Source of the DNA: Vulgatibacter incomptus_A
Lineage (GTDB): Bacteria; Myxococcota; Myxococcia; Myxococcales; Vulgatibacteraceae
NCBI GenBank assembly: GCA_040391605.1
Contig: JBEBXK010000002.1
Location: forward strand, 62,001-126,000
Direction of reading: 5' to 3'
Length of the DNA: 64,000 nucleotides
Both the position numbers and the translations under genes were made by a program. A model generated the notes under the pieces. The model saw only the letters and a list, made by a program, of their open reading frames with translations, made no database searches and was not told where the DNA came from. This document shows, piece by piece, positions 35,450-46,700 of the stretch; position 1 is the stretch's first letter, and the number at the start of each line of letters is the position of its first letter.

Positions 35450-36370
35450 GTGGACGGTGTGCTGATCGTCGACAAGCCCACGGGGCCTACCTCCTTCGAC
35501 GTCGTGAAGCGGCTGCGGCGCCTGGGCCGCGACCGCAAGGCCGGTCATACGGGGACCCTGGATCCGATGGCGTCGGGGGTGCTGCCGATCTGCCTGGGCA
35601 GCGCCACGAAGATCGCCTCCTTCCTCACCGAGGGTGATAAGGAGTACGACGGCATCGTCAAGTTCGGCGTGGCCACCGACACCTACGACGCCACCGGCTC
35701 CGTGGCGAGCGAGGCCTCCACCGCTGGGCTGGAGCGCGCGAAGGTGGAGGCGGCGATCGCCGCCATGGCGGGCGAGTATTGGCAGACGCCGCCGATGTAC
35801 TCCGCGGTGAAGGTCGGCGGGAAGCGGCTCTACGAGCTGGCGCGCAAGGGGGAGGAGATCGAGCGTCGCCCGCGAAAAGTGCGGATCGAGCGAATCGAGC
35901 TGCGCGGCTGGGACGCCGAGGCCTCGGAGGCCCGCATCTTCGTCCACTGCAGCAAGGGCACCTACATCCGCTCCATCGCCCACGAGCTGGGGGAGGCGCT
36001 CGAGGTCGGAGCCCACCTCCGATCGCTGCAGCGGGTGCGCAACGGGCCCTTCGGCATCGAGCGGGCCCTCCCGCTGGATCGGCTCCTGGGGGCAGGCGAG
36101 GCGGAGCTGCGGGCGGCGCTGGTGCCGATGCGTGAGGCGCTGCCGGGGCTGACGGAGCTGATCCTGGACGAGGCCCGAGCCCAGAAGGTCGCCCATGGCA
36201 TGGCGTTGGGTGCCAGGGACCTCGTGGAGAACCGCGCGCCGAGGCTGGCCGAGGGGGAGGCGGTGCGGCTGGTCGGACCAGAGGGCGATCTCCTCGCGGT
36301 GGCGGAGCAGCGGCAGGGCGCGCTGCGGTACGTGCGGGTGTTGGTCGGAGGTCTCCCCGTAAAGCGTTGA
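35450..36370 (+). CDS. truB: tRNA pseudouridine(55) synthase TruB
   Basis: 306 residues from the GTG at 35450, four bases after rbfA; earlier in-frame codons belong to the rbfA region. It makes pseudouridine 55 in the T-loop of tRNAs. VLIVDKPTGPTSFDVV opens the protein and AGHTGTLDPMASGVL carries catalytic Asp38. KTFVHCSKGTYIRSI-like and LRSLQRVRNGPF segments match the thumb and active-site loop. A C-terminal PUA-like region is present. Confidence 0.96.
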   Translation: MDGVLIVDKPTGPTSFDVVKRLRRLGRDRKAGHTGTLDPMASGVLPICLGSATKIASFLTEGDKEYDGIVKFGVATDTYDATGSVASEASTAGLERAKVEAAIAAMAGEYWQTPPMYSAVKVGGKRLYELARKGEEIERRPRKVRIERIELRGWDAEASEARIFVHCSKGTYIRSIAHELGEALEVGAHLRSLQRVRNGPFGIERALPLDRLLGAGEAELRAALVPMREALPGLTELILDEARAQKVAHGMALGARDLVENRAPRLAEGEAVRLVGPEGDLLAVAEQRQGALRYVRVLVGGLPVKR

Positions 36371-36401
36371 CCAGGGCAGCCTTTCACCCTAAGTTGCCCG
36401 C

Positions 36402-36428
36402 CTCGCTGGGGCTTTCGGCTCCAGCGAG
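36402..36428 (+). promoter_or_regulatory. rpsO leader stem-loop
   Basis: CTCGCTGGGGC (36402-36412) and GCTCCAGCGAG (36418-36428) form an 11-bp stem with one G-T pair and a 5-base loop. It lies about 100 bases before the rpsO start. S15 in other bacteria represses its own mRNA through leader structures, so this is a candidate site; no S15-binding motif was proven. Confidence 0.55.
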
Positions 36429-36528
36429 ACCTCAGTTTCAGGCCACCCCCTCTGCGCCGCTCCGCGGTTGGGGCTCATGGGGCCTGGGCCCGGTGCGCCG
36501 GGATTTGGAGCGGAAGAGAGATACGAAG

Positions 36529-36798
36529 ATGGCACTTCTGAAAGATCGTAAGCAGGAACTCGTCGCCAAGTTTGCCCGCAAGGAAGGCGACACCGGCTCG
36601 CCGGAGGTCCAGATCGCGCTCCTCACCGAGCGGATCGTCTACCTCACCGAGCACTTCAAGACCCACGCCAAGGATCATCACTCGCGGCGTGGTCTGCTCA
36701 AGCTCGTCGGCCAGCGGCGCCGCCTCCTCGACTATGTGAAGAGGAAGGATCTCGGCCGCTACAAGACGATCATCGAGCAGCTCGGGATCCGAAAGTAG
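36529..36798 (+). CDS. rpsO: 30S ribosomal protein S15
   Basis: 89 residues, standard length. It binds the central domain of 16S rRNA. The conserved DTGSPEVQIALLTERI and HSRRGLLKLVGQRRRLLDY motifs are present. The ATG at 36529 follows GGAAGAGAGA. Placed between truB and pnp, as in most bacteria. Confidence 0.97.
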   Translation: MALLKDRKQELVAKFARKEGDTGSPEVQIALLTERIVYLTEHFKTHAKDHHSRRGLLKLVGQRRRLLDYVKRKDLGRYKTIIEQLGIRK

Positions 36799-36814
36799 TT
36801 CGGAGCCCGGCGAA

Positions 36815-36841
36815 GGAGGCGCTCCGCGGTGGGGCGCCTCC
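36815..36841 (+). promoter_or_regulatory. Stem-loop between rpsO and pnp
   Basis: GGAGGCGC (36815-36822) and GCGCCTCC (36834-36841) form a perfect 8-bp stem with an 11-base loop, 16 bases after the rpsO stop. It may be an rpsO terminator without a T-run or an RNase processing site. Confidence 0.5.
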
Positions 36842-36895
36842 ATGAGCTCATCGGGCGTCGGGGACGACGGCGAACTTTTGGTTTCCGATCGGGGC

Positions 36896-36911
36896 GGCCG
36901 ATGCATCGGCC
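36896..36911 (+). promoter_or_regulatory. 16-bp palindrome in the pnp leader
   Basis: GGCCGATGCATCGGCC is a perfect palindrome, flanked by GATCG and CGATC that can lengthen the stem. It lies about 150 bases before pnp. In E. coli PNPase controls its own mRNA through a leader stem cut by RNase III; a similar function here is inference. Confidence 0.4.
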
Positions 36912-37063
36912 TTCGCGATCAGAGATCAAGAGCCTCTCCTTCGTTCCCGCCGGCCCACCGAGCGAACGATAGGTCTTTAGGGCCTTCGTCCTTTGTGCGG
37001 GATGAGGGCGCTGGACCTCGAGCAGCCCGGCGCCATGGGGCGCATCGGGCCGAAGGAAAGCGA

Positions 37064-39205
37064 ATGAAACACATCGTCAAGTCCGCCATGGTCGGCGGCA
37101 AAGAGATCACGATCGAGACCGGCAAGATCGCCAAGCAGGCGGACGGCTCGGTCTGGATTCGCCAAGGCGACTCCATCGTGCTGGTCACGGCGGTCAGCGC
37201 CAAGGAGAAGAAGGAGGGCCTCGACTTCTTCCCCCTCACCGTCGACTACCTGGAGAAGCTCGCCTCGGCTGGCCGCATCCCCGGCTCGTTCTTCCGCCGG
37301 GAGGGTCGCCCCTCCGAGAAGGAGACCCTGACCTCCCGCGTGATCGACCGCTCGTGCCGGCCCCTCTTCCCCGATGGCTACCAGAACGAGACCCAGATCA
37401 TCGCGTCGGTCTTCTCCAACGATCCCGAGATCGACGCCGACGTGCTGGCGCTGACCGGTGCCTCGGCAGCGCTGGCCTGCTCGGACATCCCCTTCAACGG
37501 GCCGATCGCCGGCGTGCGGGTGGGCCGGATCGACGGCGCCTTCGTCGCCAACCCCACCCACTCCCAGCGTGAGGCCAGCGACCTCGACATCCTCATGGCC
37601 GCCTCGAGCGACGCCATCGTCATGGTCGAGGGCGGCGCCGCCGAGGTCTCCGAAGAGGTGATGGTCGAAGCGCTGCTCTTCGGGCAGGCCGCGATCAAGG
37701 AGCTCCTCGCGGTGCAGCTCGAGCTAACCCGGGAGCTCGGCAAGACCGAGAAGCGGACCTTCGAGCCGCCGAAGGTCGACGAGGCCCTCAAGGCGGAGCT
37801 CAAAGCCATCGCCTGGGAGCCCATCCGCGCCGGCTACGCCATCCCCGAGAAGATGGAGCGCTACGCCGCTCTCTCCGCCTCCAAGAAGGCCGCCATGGCC
37901 ACCATGAAGGAGAAGCTCGGCGACGCCTTCGCCAGCCGCGAGAAGGAGCTCAAGGGCTACTTCGAGGACTTCAAGTACGACTATATGCGGCAGATGATCG
38001 TCAACGACGGCGTCCGCATCGCCGGCCGCAAGCACGACGAGATCCGGGCCATCACCTCGGAGACCGGCCTGCTGCCTCGAGTCCACGGCTCCGCCCTCTT
38101 CACCCGTGGTGAGACGCAGTCCATCTGCACCGCCACCCTCGGCACCGGCGACGACGAGCAGCGCATCGAGACGATCACCGGGATGCACTTCAAGCGCTTC
38201 ATGCTCCACTACAACTTCCCCCCCTACTCCGTGGGCGAGGCGAAGTTCCTCCGCTCACCCGGGCGCCGCGAGATCGGCCACGGCGTGCTGGCGGAGCGGG
38301 CGCTGCGCTACGTGATGCCCTCCGAGGATCAGTTCCAGTACGTCGTCCGCATCACCTCCGACATCACCGAGTCCAACGGCTCGTCGTCGATGGCCACCGT
38401 CTGCGGCGGCTGCCTCGCCCTCATGGACGCGGGTGTCCCGATCAAGGCGCCCGTCGCCGGCATCGCCATGGGCCTGATCAAGGAGGGCGACAAGATCGCC
38501 GTCCTCTCCGACATCCTCGGGGACGAGGATCACCTCGGCGACATGGACTTCAAGGTCTGCGGAACCAAGGCCGGCATCACCTCCATCCAGATGGACATCA
38601 AGATCACCGGCGTCACCAAGGAGATCCTCGAGAAGGCCCTCTTCCAGGCCCGTGACGGCAGGAACCACATCCTCGGCAAGATGCTCGAGGCCCTCCCGGC
38701 GTCCCGCCCGGAGATCTCCAAGTACGCCCCGCGGATCACCTCCATCAAGATCCGCCCCGAGCGCATCAAGGACGTCATCGGGCCCGGCGGCAAGGTCGTC
38801 AAGGACATCATCGCCCGCACCGGCTGCTCGGTGGACATCAACGACGACGGCACCATCAACATCGCCTCGTCCGACTCCGCCAAGGTCGACGCCGCCATCC
38901 AGATGATCCGCAACCTCACCCAGGAGGCCGAGATCGGCAAGGTCTACATGGGCACCGTCCGGCGCGTGGTGGAGTTCGGCGCCTTCGTCGAGATCTTCCC
39001 CGGCACCGACGGCCTCGTCCACATCTCCGAGCTCGCCGACCAGCGCGTCAAGCAGGTCACCGACGTCCTCAACGAGGGCGACGAGGTCCTCGTCAAGGTC
39101 GTCTCCATCGACCGCCAGGGCAAGATCCGCCTCTCGCGCAAGGAAGCCCTCAAGGAGGCCGCCGGCGGCGGCGGCGAGACCCCCGAGGGCGACGGCGCGG
39201 CCTGA
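37064..39205 (+). CDS. pnp: Polyribonucleotide nucleotidyltransferase (PNPase)
   Basis: 713 residues from the ATG at 37064, behind AAGGAAAGCGA. It degrades RNA 3' to 5' with phosphate and can act in the degradosome. Two RNase PH domains are joined by a helical region: SFFRREGRPSEKETLTSRVI in the first, and SALFTRGETQSICTATLGTG and SDITESNGSSSMATVCGG in the second. A KH domain (GPGGKVVKDIIARTG, ~573) and an S1 domain (from ~625, GTVRRVVEFGAFVEIFPGTD) follow. Full length with a short Gly/Glu tail. Confidence 0.97.
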   Translation: MKHIVKSAMVGGKEITIETGKIAKQADGSVWIRQGDSIVLVTAVSAKEKKEGLDFFPLTVDYLEKLASAGRIPGSFFRREGRPSEKETLTSRVIDRSCRPLFPDGYQNETQIIASVFSNDPEIDADVLALTGASAALACSDIPFNGPIAGVRVGRIDGAFVANPTHSQREASDLDILMAASSDAIVMVEGGAAEVSEEVMVEALLFGQAAIKELLAVQLELTRELGKTEKRTFEPPKVDEALKAELKAIAWEPIRAGYAIPEKMERYAALSASKKAAMATMKEKLGDAFASREKELKGYFEDFKYDYMRQMIVNDGVRIAGRKHDEIRAITSETGLLPRVHGSALFTRGETQSICTATLGTGDDEQRIETITGMHFKRFMLHYNFPPYSVGEAKFLRSPGRREIGHGVLAERALRYVMPSEDQFQYVVRITSDITESNGSSSMATVCGGCLALMDAGVPIKAPVAGIAMGLIKEGDKIAVLSDILGDEDHLGDMDFKVCGTKAGITSIQMDIKITGVTKEILEKALFQARDGRNHILGKMLEALPASRPEISKYAPRITSIKIRPERIKDVIGPGGKVVKDIIARTGCSVDINDDGTINIASSDSAKVDAAIQMIRNLTQEAEIGKVYMGTVRRVVEFGAFVEIFPGTDGLVHISELADQRVKQVTDVLNEGDEVLVKVVSIDRQGKIRLSRKEALKEAAGGGGETPEGDGAA

Positions 39206-39359
39206 CGCGATCTTTCGGACCTCCTGCCTCCCGGCAGCTTCGAAGGGCCTCTCGCCTCACGGCGGGGGGCCCTTTGTCTTGAGCATCCTCGCGCTATGAG
39301 GCGGCGCCCGCCCATCGTTCCCTTGACCCCACCGACCTCCTCCGCGAGATTGAGCCGCC

Positions 39360-39800
39360 ATGGAACTGAGGATCATGCGAGTCGGTGACCGAGGGGAACC
39401 GCTGCCCCTCCCCAGCTACGCCACCAGCGGCAGCGCCGGCCTCGATCTGCGAGCGGACGAGCCCGTCTCCCTCGCCCCCGGAGAACGAAGGCTCGTCCCC
39501 ACCGGCATCGCCATCCAACTCCCTGCCGGCCACGAGGGCCAGGTCCGACCCCGCTCCGGCCTCGCCCTGCGCCACGGCGTCGGAATGGTCAACGCCCCCG
39601 GTACCATCGACGAAGATTATTCTGGTGAGCTGGGTGTCATCCTGATGAACTACGGCCAGGCGATCGTTCGCTTCGAGCGCGGCGAACGGATTGCCCAGCT
39701 CGTCATCTCCCGCTACGAGCGCGCGAGCCTCGTCGAGGTCGATCGCCTGGAGACGACCGAGCGGGGAGAGAGGGGTTTCGGACACACCGGCCAGTCTTGA
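39360..39800 (+). CDS. dut: dUTP diphosphatase
   Basis: 146 residues, normal for a trimeric dUTPase. It cleaves dUTP to dUMP and pyrophosphate. Motifs in order: AGLDLRA (26-32), RPRSGLA (63-69), GTIDEDYSGEL (81-91), RGERIAQLVI, and the C-terminal RGERGFGHTG P-loop-like motif. It ends at 39800, 14 bases before the Cys-rich lipoprotein start, so it is the last housekeeping gene before the accessory region. Confidence 0.96.
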   Translation: MELRIMRVGDRGEPLPLPSYATSGSAGLDLRADEPVSLAPGERRLVPTGIAIQLPAGHEGQVRPRSGLALRHGVGMVNAPGTIDEDYSGELGVILMNYGQAIVRFERGERIAQLVISRYERASLVEVDRLETTERGERGFGHTGQS

Positions 39801-39814
39801 AATTCGAGGGAGAG

Positions 39815-40351
39815 ATGGTGAGGAGCAGCGCAGGGACGTGGGGGGCGATCGCGTTGGGGCTGGTCGTTCTCGGGGCGTGCGGGGCCGAAGAGAGTGACAA
39901 GCGTTGCAGCGAAGATCCGAGCGCGTGTTTCACGCCTCTCTCGGCGGTCGAGCGCCCGAAGCCGGACCCGAAGCAGGTGAGCTGTAACACGGTTTGCTCT
40001 CACGTCTACTACACCTGTAACTACTACATGAACATCCGGGGTGATCGCCTCTCGTTCGATGACTGCCTCGTGATATGTGAAGATTGGTGGGAGCCCGGCA
40101 AGATGGCTTGTGTTGCGTCGATGAGTTGTGATTACCTCAATGAGTGCATGCTTGACTTGCCGTGCGTGCATGCCTGCTATAACTTGGGACAGTGCCGCCT
40201 CGATGGCTTCGGCGGCGGCAGGACCGGCACCTTCGACGCCGAAGAATGCGTCGACGAATGTAAGAAGAACCACGCCGGCAGCGCTTCCTGCGTCTCCTAC
40301 GTCCGAGATTGCGCGGAGGATGAATTTGCCCTCTGCGGGGTGGGGGAGTAG
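39815..40351 (+). CDS. Cysteine-rich lipoprotein, copy A (two 8-Cys modules)
   Basis: 178 residues from the ATG at 39815 behind GAGGGAGAG; a TTG overlapping the dut stop is less likely. The lipobox LGAC puts the lipid on Cys22. Cysteines after it: two at 31 and 38, then two similar modules, Cys57/61/68/84/88/99/105/111 and Cys117/121/127/145/149/159/166/174. Each module repeats a C-x3-C, C-x3-C spacing. So many cysteines suggest multiple disulfides in an envelope protein. No family is recognised. Codon use is less G/C-biased than in the neighbours. A paralogue lies at 52147. The 3' end overlaps a pepN fragment on the other strand by 55 bases. Confidence 0.78.
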   Translation: MVRSSAGTWGAIALGLVVLGACGAEESDKRCSEDPSACFTPLSAVERPKPDPKQVSCNTVCSHVYYTCNYYMNIRGDRLSFDDCLVICEDWWEPGKMACVASMSCDYLNECMLDLPCVHACYNLGQCRLDGFGGGRTGTFDAEECVDECKKNHAGSASCVSYVRDCAEDEFALCGVGE

Positions 40352-40575
40352 CGGGCGAGCCAGGCGCTGAGGCACGGGGCCTCGCGGCGGCGAAGCTCGT
40401 CGCGGAGCTCCATCTCCTCGAGGGCCTGGCGCAGGGCGCGGCGTGCCTCTTCGACGGGGTGTGCCCGGAAGAAGGACTCCACCTGGCGGCGCTTGGAGAG
40501 CGGGAGGGCGCCCAGGCCTTCGACGAGCCGTGCGATCTGCATGACGGCGGCGCGAGAGACGGTCGCCTCCCCACC
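39835..40575. repeat. Duplicated segment, left copy (Cys-rich lipoprotein + pepN 3' end)
   Basis: The stretch from the lipoprotein signal region to about 40575 matches 52165-52915 in the same orientation. Identity is highest (above about 90% by eye) in the pepN-derived part and lower in the lipoprotein gene. The match stops abruptly near 40575, leaving pepN without its first ~810 codons. Confidence 0.88.
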
Positions 40576-40605
40576 CCAGCTCGGCGAGGGCCGGGATTCC
40601 CCCAT
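40297..40605 (-). pseudogene. pepN 3' fragment (C-terminal end of aminopeptidase N)
   Basis: An open frame of 102 codons. From about residue 17 it repeats the C-terminal ~86 residues of the intact pepN at 52638 almost exactly (LVEGLGALPLSKRRQVESFF and LSAWLARYSPTPQRANSSS). The first ~16 residues are unrelated and come from the junction. Catalytic domain and zinc site are missing, so it cannot be a peptidase. The stop and the antisense overlap with the lipoprotein gene are the same as in the intact copy. It may be a remnant of duplication or may be kept because it overlaps the lipoprotein gene. Confidence 0.85.
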
Positions 40606-40642
40606 ACCTCTCAGGACGCGAACCGCTGACCGTTAAACGCAA

Positions 40643-40673
40643 AGGGGCGCCGGTTCGAACGACCGGCGCCCCT
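40643..40673. terminator. Strong stem-loop terminator of the giant gene
   Basis: AGGGGCGCCGGT and ACCGGCGCCCCT form a perfect 12-bp stem with a 7-base loop. On the minus strand the stem is followed by TTGCGTTT. It lies 28 bases after the stop codon of the giant Ig-like gene. Confidence 0.85.
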
Positions 40674-40700
40674 CGGCATGGAACCGAAAGCGACTGGCAG

Positions 40701-43700
40701 CTACTTCTTCTTGAAGTAGATCGACTGGCCGGAGAAGATCGACTCTCTGTTGAAGGAGTAGGAGACGAACTTCGGGTTCGGTCCCGCCTCCTGCAGGCCG
40801 ATCGTCGACCTCGCGCCGAGGGCGTCGGGGCCTCCCCGCATGTCGATGTATTTGATCACGATGTCACCGTTCTGCCAGAGCTGGGTCTGGAACGTCAGGT
40901 CGACACCTGGCGCGTCGAGGATCTTCCAGTGGTTGTACTGGAAGACCGCGACCTTCTGACCGTCGACCACGACCTCCGCCCACTTGAAATCGGCGGGACC
41001 GATGGGCTCGAGAAATGCCCACATCGGCGCGATGATCCCCACGGTCGCAGGAGCGGCCGAGAATGGGAGGTCCCAGTTCCGCGATCCGCAGGTGTTCGGG
41101 TCCGCGGTGATCGCGATGAGGCCGCAGGCGTTCGGATAGACCATGGAGTGGCTGCCGGCGAAGAAGGGGAACTGGAAGCTCAGCACGGCCAGACCCCGGC
41201 TCAGGCTCGAGTTCATCGACGGGATCGTCCTCCCGATTGCCGAGATGTCAATGGTCGGCTTCGACGAGAAGAAGTCGGCGGCGTAGTAGGTGGAGCAACC
41301 CTCGCCGTGCACGCCCGGCGTACCCATGTTGGCGCCGCCGTCGTAGGAGGTCCCGGGAGCGCAGTAGCCGGACGCGGTGCCGGGGCCGGTGGATCCCCGG
41401 ATCTGCAGGTTCGTATCGAGCTCGAACGACGAGCCCGCGGGGAGCGCCCACGAGGCGTCCCAGCTCACCTCGGAGATCGCGCTCCTGCCGAAGCGAAGCG
41501 TCAGGGAGCCGGCGGTGCCGGTGCCCAGCGACGGTCCGCCCGTGTACACATACGTCGGCGCGAATCCCGGGTTGATGGAGGCGGCGAGGGTGACGTACGC
41601 CCCTGGCTGGATCACCACGGGTTCGGCGATAGAATGCGATCCCTCGTCGGTCTCGAACTCCCATCCTTCGAGATCGATCGGCACCGTCATCAGGTTTCGA
41701 ACCTCGAACCATTGCATCGATGCTCCGCCCACGGGGTTCACCATGACCTCGGTGACGACCACGTCGCCCGGCCCCGGGACGACGAACTCGATAGATTGGC
41801 ACTCCTTGTACCCATCGAGGAGGACGCAAGCGCTGTACTCGGTCGAGTCGGTCACCACGACCAGCTGCGTCCCGATCAGGCCGCTCGTGTAGCGGAAGGT
41901 CCGATTCTCGAGGCCGCCGGCGAAGGTGGTGTTGAGCAGGCTGCTCGTGGTCCCGCCGAAATGGAGGAGCTGCCCGATCGCGCCGGTGGGATCCTGGTAC
42001 GCGATCGTCGCGCTCGACCCCTTCGCCTCGTTCACACAGGTGTTCGGCGAGCAGCTCGTGGAGGTCCCGGGGGGCGGTGCCATCGTCCCGTATCGGTATT
42101 CGAACGATCCATCGGAGTAGAGCACCACCTGGAAGTTCAGATCGTATTCGCGGGAGGCGGACGAGCCGGCTGCGCTGACCTTATCCCACTGGATCACGTA
42201 GGTATCGGGATCCAGGAGCAGGCCCAAGACCCTGCCATTGGTCCGGGTGAAGAGGTCATCCCAGAACGGCGCGAGGTGCACCTTGTAGCCCGCGTGGGGT
42301 AGAGCTTGGTTCGCCCCCATCTCGTAGGCCCCGACCGTCGAGTCGAAGGAGAGGAACCCATTCACACCGACGTACACTCCGGTGTATTCCGCTGCCATAT
42401 AGGGGAAGACGAAGCCGGCCGGAAACGCCTGGGGGGCGACCTCCTGATCCATGCCTGCGCCGAAGATCAGCGTGGCCGAAGGATGCCCGCTGATGTCCAG
42501 GTCGTTGAAGCGGGTGCCGGCAGCCGCCGGGATCTCCCACATCGGCGTCGCGACCGAGGGGTTCCCTGCGCCGGTGGCGCTGGCGCCCCATGACACGGCC
42601 ACGACCTCGCCCGGCCAGGCCTGGGCCGAGGGGCTCGAGATCTCGATGGTCGCCCGACGGGCTCTCACCGTCGCCGTCGCCGTCTTCTGACGCCCGTAGG
42701 AGTGCAGCGTGAAGGTGTAGGTCGCATCCTCCGGGAGAAGATCCTGGAAGGTGTCGGCGGCGACCGTGTGCCCCGTCAGATCGAGGGGCGTCACGGTGGA
42801 ACCCACCGTGGAAGTGAGCGTGATCGATTCACCTCCGGCCGTGACCCACGACAGGTTGATCGGTTCGCCGATCGGGGTGAGGGCCGTGCTGGCCTCGAAC
42901 GAGACGATCCCCCACTCGGCCTGGACGGGCAAGCTGACGCATTGCGTCCGTCCATCGACGACCGCGCAGATCCTATAGGTGGTCGATTCGAATGGATTGA
43001 CGATGACCGAGCCGCTCGACGACTGTGGCATGAACATGAACGCGCGGCCGGCGAGCCCCCCGGCGAATGGCAGGTTCGTACCGGAGATGCCGGTACCTCC
43101 AAAATGAAGCATGTGTCCCATCGTGCCGGTCGGGTCCTGGTACCCGATCGTGGCGCTCGATCCATTCGACTCGTTCGAACAATCGACCGGGTCGCAGTGG
43201 CTAGGGGAGGTCGCGTGGAGCGGCGGCGCCTCCATCTCGCCGTAACGAAACTCGAACGATGCATCCGCGTGGAGGACCAGCTGGAAGTTGAGGTCGAAGT
43301 TGTTCCCTGCAGGAGCGTTCGACCCCGAGGTCGGGCTGACGCCGGTCCACTGCACCACGTAGTCCGTACCGACCGGACCGGCCATCACCGAGCCCGTGCG
43401 CAGGTGGAGGTCGTCCCAGAACGGCGCCAGGTGCACCCGCTTGGATGCGGCCCCGGTGTTCGGGATGGTCTGATTCGATCCATCACTCGTCCAGGTCCCA
43501 TCCTCGAAGGAGACATAGCCATCGACCGCCACCCGGATCTTCGAATACGTCACGCCGAGATAGTCGAAGGTGAAGCCGCCCTCGAAGTCGTGTGTCACGG
43601 CGCCCGTATCGACGTTCGGGAAGGTGAGGGGCGCGACGCCAGGCTGGCCCGTGATGTCGGCGTAGTATGTGGTCCCGCTCACGTCCACCATCGGCGTGTA

Positions 43701-46700
43701 AATGATCGCGTTCTGCCCAGCGAAAGGGGTGTAGGTCCAGCTCAGGTGGACGTCCTCACCGGGGTTCACGCTCGTCTCCGACGACGACGCGGTCAGATCG
43801 AACTGCTTGACCGAGACCGTCTGTGTTGCGGTCTTCGTCGTCCCGAGGACCTCGTTCCTCACCTCGAGGGTGTAGGTCGCCGTCTCCGTCGGCACGAAGG
43901 CGAAGGTCCCGGCGGCCAGGTCGACGTCGACCTCCGTGGCGAGGACCGTGTCGCCGGCCTTCAATGTCAACGAATCCGCGTTCTTGGTCACCCAATCGAA
44001 GGTGATCGACGCACCCCGGTCGATCGCCGTCGAGGATACGTCGAACGACGAGAGCAAGAACTCCGAGACTACGTGGATCGTCTGGCATTCGGTGTACGCT
44101 CCCACGGACGCACAGATGGTGTAGTCGCTGGTCGCGCCAGGGTTGAAGTCGATGGATCCAGAGGCCCCCAGCGCCGAATAGACGAACGTCCGGCCGCTGA
44201 GGCCATCTGGAAACGGCAGGTTCGAAGGGCCGTTGGCCGTGCCGCCGAAGTGGAGCAAGGATCCGTCCGTCCCGCCGTCCTGGGAGTAGCCGATCGTCGC
44301 GCTGGCGCCATTGGCCTCGTTCGCACAGGTGTTCGGATAGCACGAGGGGGTCGCCGGCGAAGGGTTGGGTGGGTTCATCGCGCCGTATCGGTACTCGAAG
44401 GAACCGTCCGCCCGCAGCACCACCTGGAAATTCAGATCGAAGGGACGCGCGGCCGACGAGCCGATCGCGGCGCTCCAATGGTTCCACGAGATGACGTAGT
44501 CGCCGTCCACCATGCCGGCGAGCAGGGTCCCGCCCCTCCGATTCAAATCGTCCCAAAAGGGTGCCAGATGGACCGTCGGCAGGGAGGTGGAGGGGATCCG
44601 GTTGTTGGCCCCGGTGGTCGGGGACGCGGTGGCGAAGGACAGGAACCCGTCCGCCTTCACGAGCACCGACGTGTAGGTCTCGCCTTGGAAGGGGAACGCG
44701 AAGCCTCCCGCGAACGGGTGGATGGCGAAGCCCGAGTCGTCGTTGACCGCGCCGGTGCCCCCCACTCGAAGGACGAGGCTCTCTACGTCGGGCTGGCCCG
44801 TGAGATCGATGAAAGGCTTCGCGCCGGTGTAGTCTTCCATCATCGGAAGATTCGAGAACTTCACCTTCGCAGGCTCGCCCGACAGAGATGTGGCGTCCCA
44901 CGAGATAGTCACGGATCCGCCAGGCGGAACGTCGCCCGAGTCGGAGGTCGCGACGAGTGTCACCGTGCGGACCACGACCGTCCTCTGAGCCGTGAGGGTC
45001 GTGCCCGATCCCAGGTTCCTGATCGTGAGGACGAAGGTCGTCTCCTCGGTCAAAGACGGAATCGTGAAGGAATCGGAGTTGATGTCCACGCTCGGCGGCA
45101 AGGCGAGCGTCGCGCCGTTGGCCTTGATCTCGAGCTCGTCGGCATCACCCGTCTCCCAGGTCAAGGTCACGGGCTGCCCATGGTTCACCTCGGTGGCGCT
45201 GACCTCGAACGAGCCGATCGCGAACTCGACCGAGGTAACGGGGACCGAGACGTCCCTTCGAACCGTATGCCCCAAGGCGCCCGTGGCCACCGCGGTGTAC
45301 TCGAGGATCCCCGCCGTCGCGGACGTGATCGTGCACGATCCTGCCGCCACCTCGTCGGGGGCCGCCGTACAGACGGTCACCTCATTCGAGTCGACGAGGA
45401 TCAGGCTGGTTGCGTTCCTGGTCGTCCAGGAGATGTCGAACGGCGCATTCCGGAGGACGGCGGTGCTCGGGCCAGCGAGAGCGACGGTCGCACGGGGATG
45501 GACTTCAACGTCGACCGTCTCGCTGGCCGTGCCGATCCCCGAAGCAGTGAGCGTCGCAGTTCGGGTCGTGGCGGTCAAGGCGGGGGCAGGCTTCCAGATC
45601 TTCGATCCCTGCAAAGGGAGCGTGGACAATGCCGTGAACTTGAAATCTGTGTCGCTCAGGCCGCCCAGCCAGCCGTCGCCGCTGTTCACCCGGGTGCTCA
45701 GCCAGTTGGCGGTCGAGCTTGGCAGCGGGAAACGGAAGCCGATCTGTGCGTAGTTTCCGTCAGCCCGGCTCTGCAGGGTCGAGCTCGACATCGTGCCGTA
45801 TCGGTATTCGAACGCGCCCGTCTCCCAGAGGACGATCTGGAAGTTCAGGTTCGCCGTGTTGGGGTGCGAGAACCAGCCGTCCACGTTCCACTGGAGGACG
45901 AGGTACTCCAGGCTGGAGGCGGGGTCCGTGTCGTGGAGCCAGAACACGTTTCCACTGGCGCCGGAATCGGCCAGGTCATCTCCAAACACGGTGAGATGAA
46001 AGATGTCTCCCGACGTGGTCGGCACCTGGGGGCCGGTGACGTCGACGAAGCTCGCGAATCCATTCGCGTGGACCGAGAGTGACCTGCGATCGATGCCGTT
46101 GAAGGGGAAGGCGAAGCCGGCCGGGAAGGTCAGGTTCGCGAAGCCTTCGTCTCCCGGCGCGAACGATCCGTTGGAGGCGAGAGGAAGCCGGACGCCGCCG
46201 GTGGTCCGGATGTCGACGTACGATCCCGCTGTCTCCTCGACCTCCATCCCTCTAAGGAAATCGAGCGTCACGCTCGTGGCCCGCTTCGTGGTCCACGAGA
46301 CCTCCACGTCGTCTCCGGAGATGATCGCTACGGTGGGGGGCGCCGCCTGGGACGGATAGGTCTCGACCGGGTTGGCTTCGAACGCGAGGACCTGGGTGGG
46401 CTGCATCGTGACGGTCGCCTCCGCCAGCGCGCTCATCTCGAGGCCGTTGGTGGCGACGATGCGGTAGGTCGTCCCCGCTGTGGAGCCCGTCGCGGGGGGC
46501 AGGGCGGAGAAGGTGCCGGACCCCCGATCCGCGGCGTCGATCGACAGGAGGAGAATCGAAGGGTTCGTGCCATCGAGTTGGAAGAGCTCGAGCGACGAAT
46601 CGGCGTTCGTGGAGGTCCAGGCCAGCTCGACGCTCGTGTGGATCTCGTCGTCGAAGACCGTCGGTGTCGCGACGAGGGTCGCCGTGGGGATCCCATGGAC

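Noticed and set aside
42702..46082. Long plus-strand open frame (1126 codons) opposite the giant lipoprotein gene
   Set aside because: It has Arg/Gly/Val-rich composition without domains, signal or ribosome site, and mirrors the codon structure of the real gene on the other strand. High GC keeps antisense frames open.
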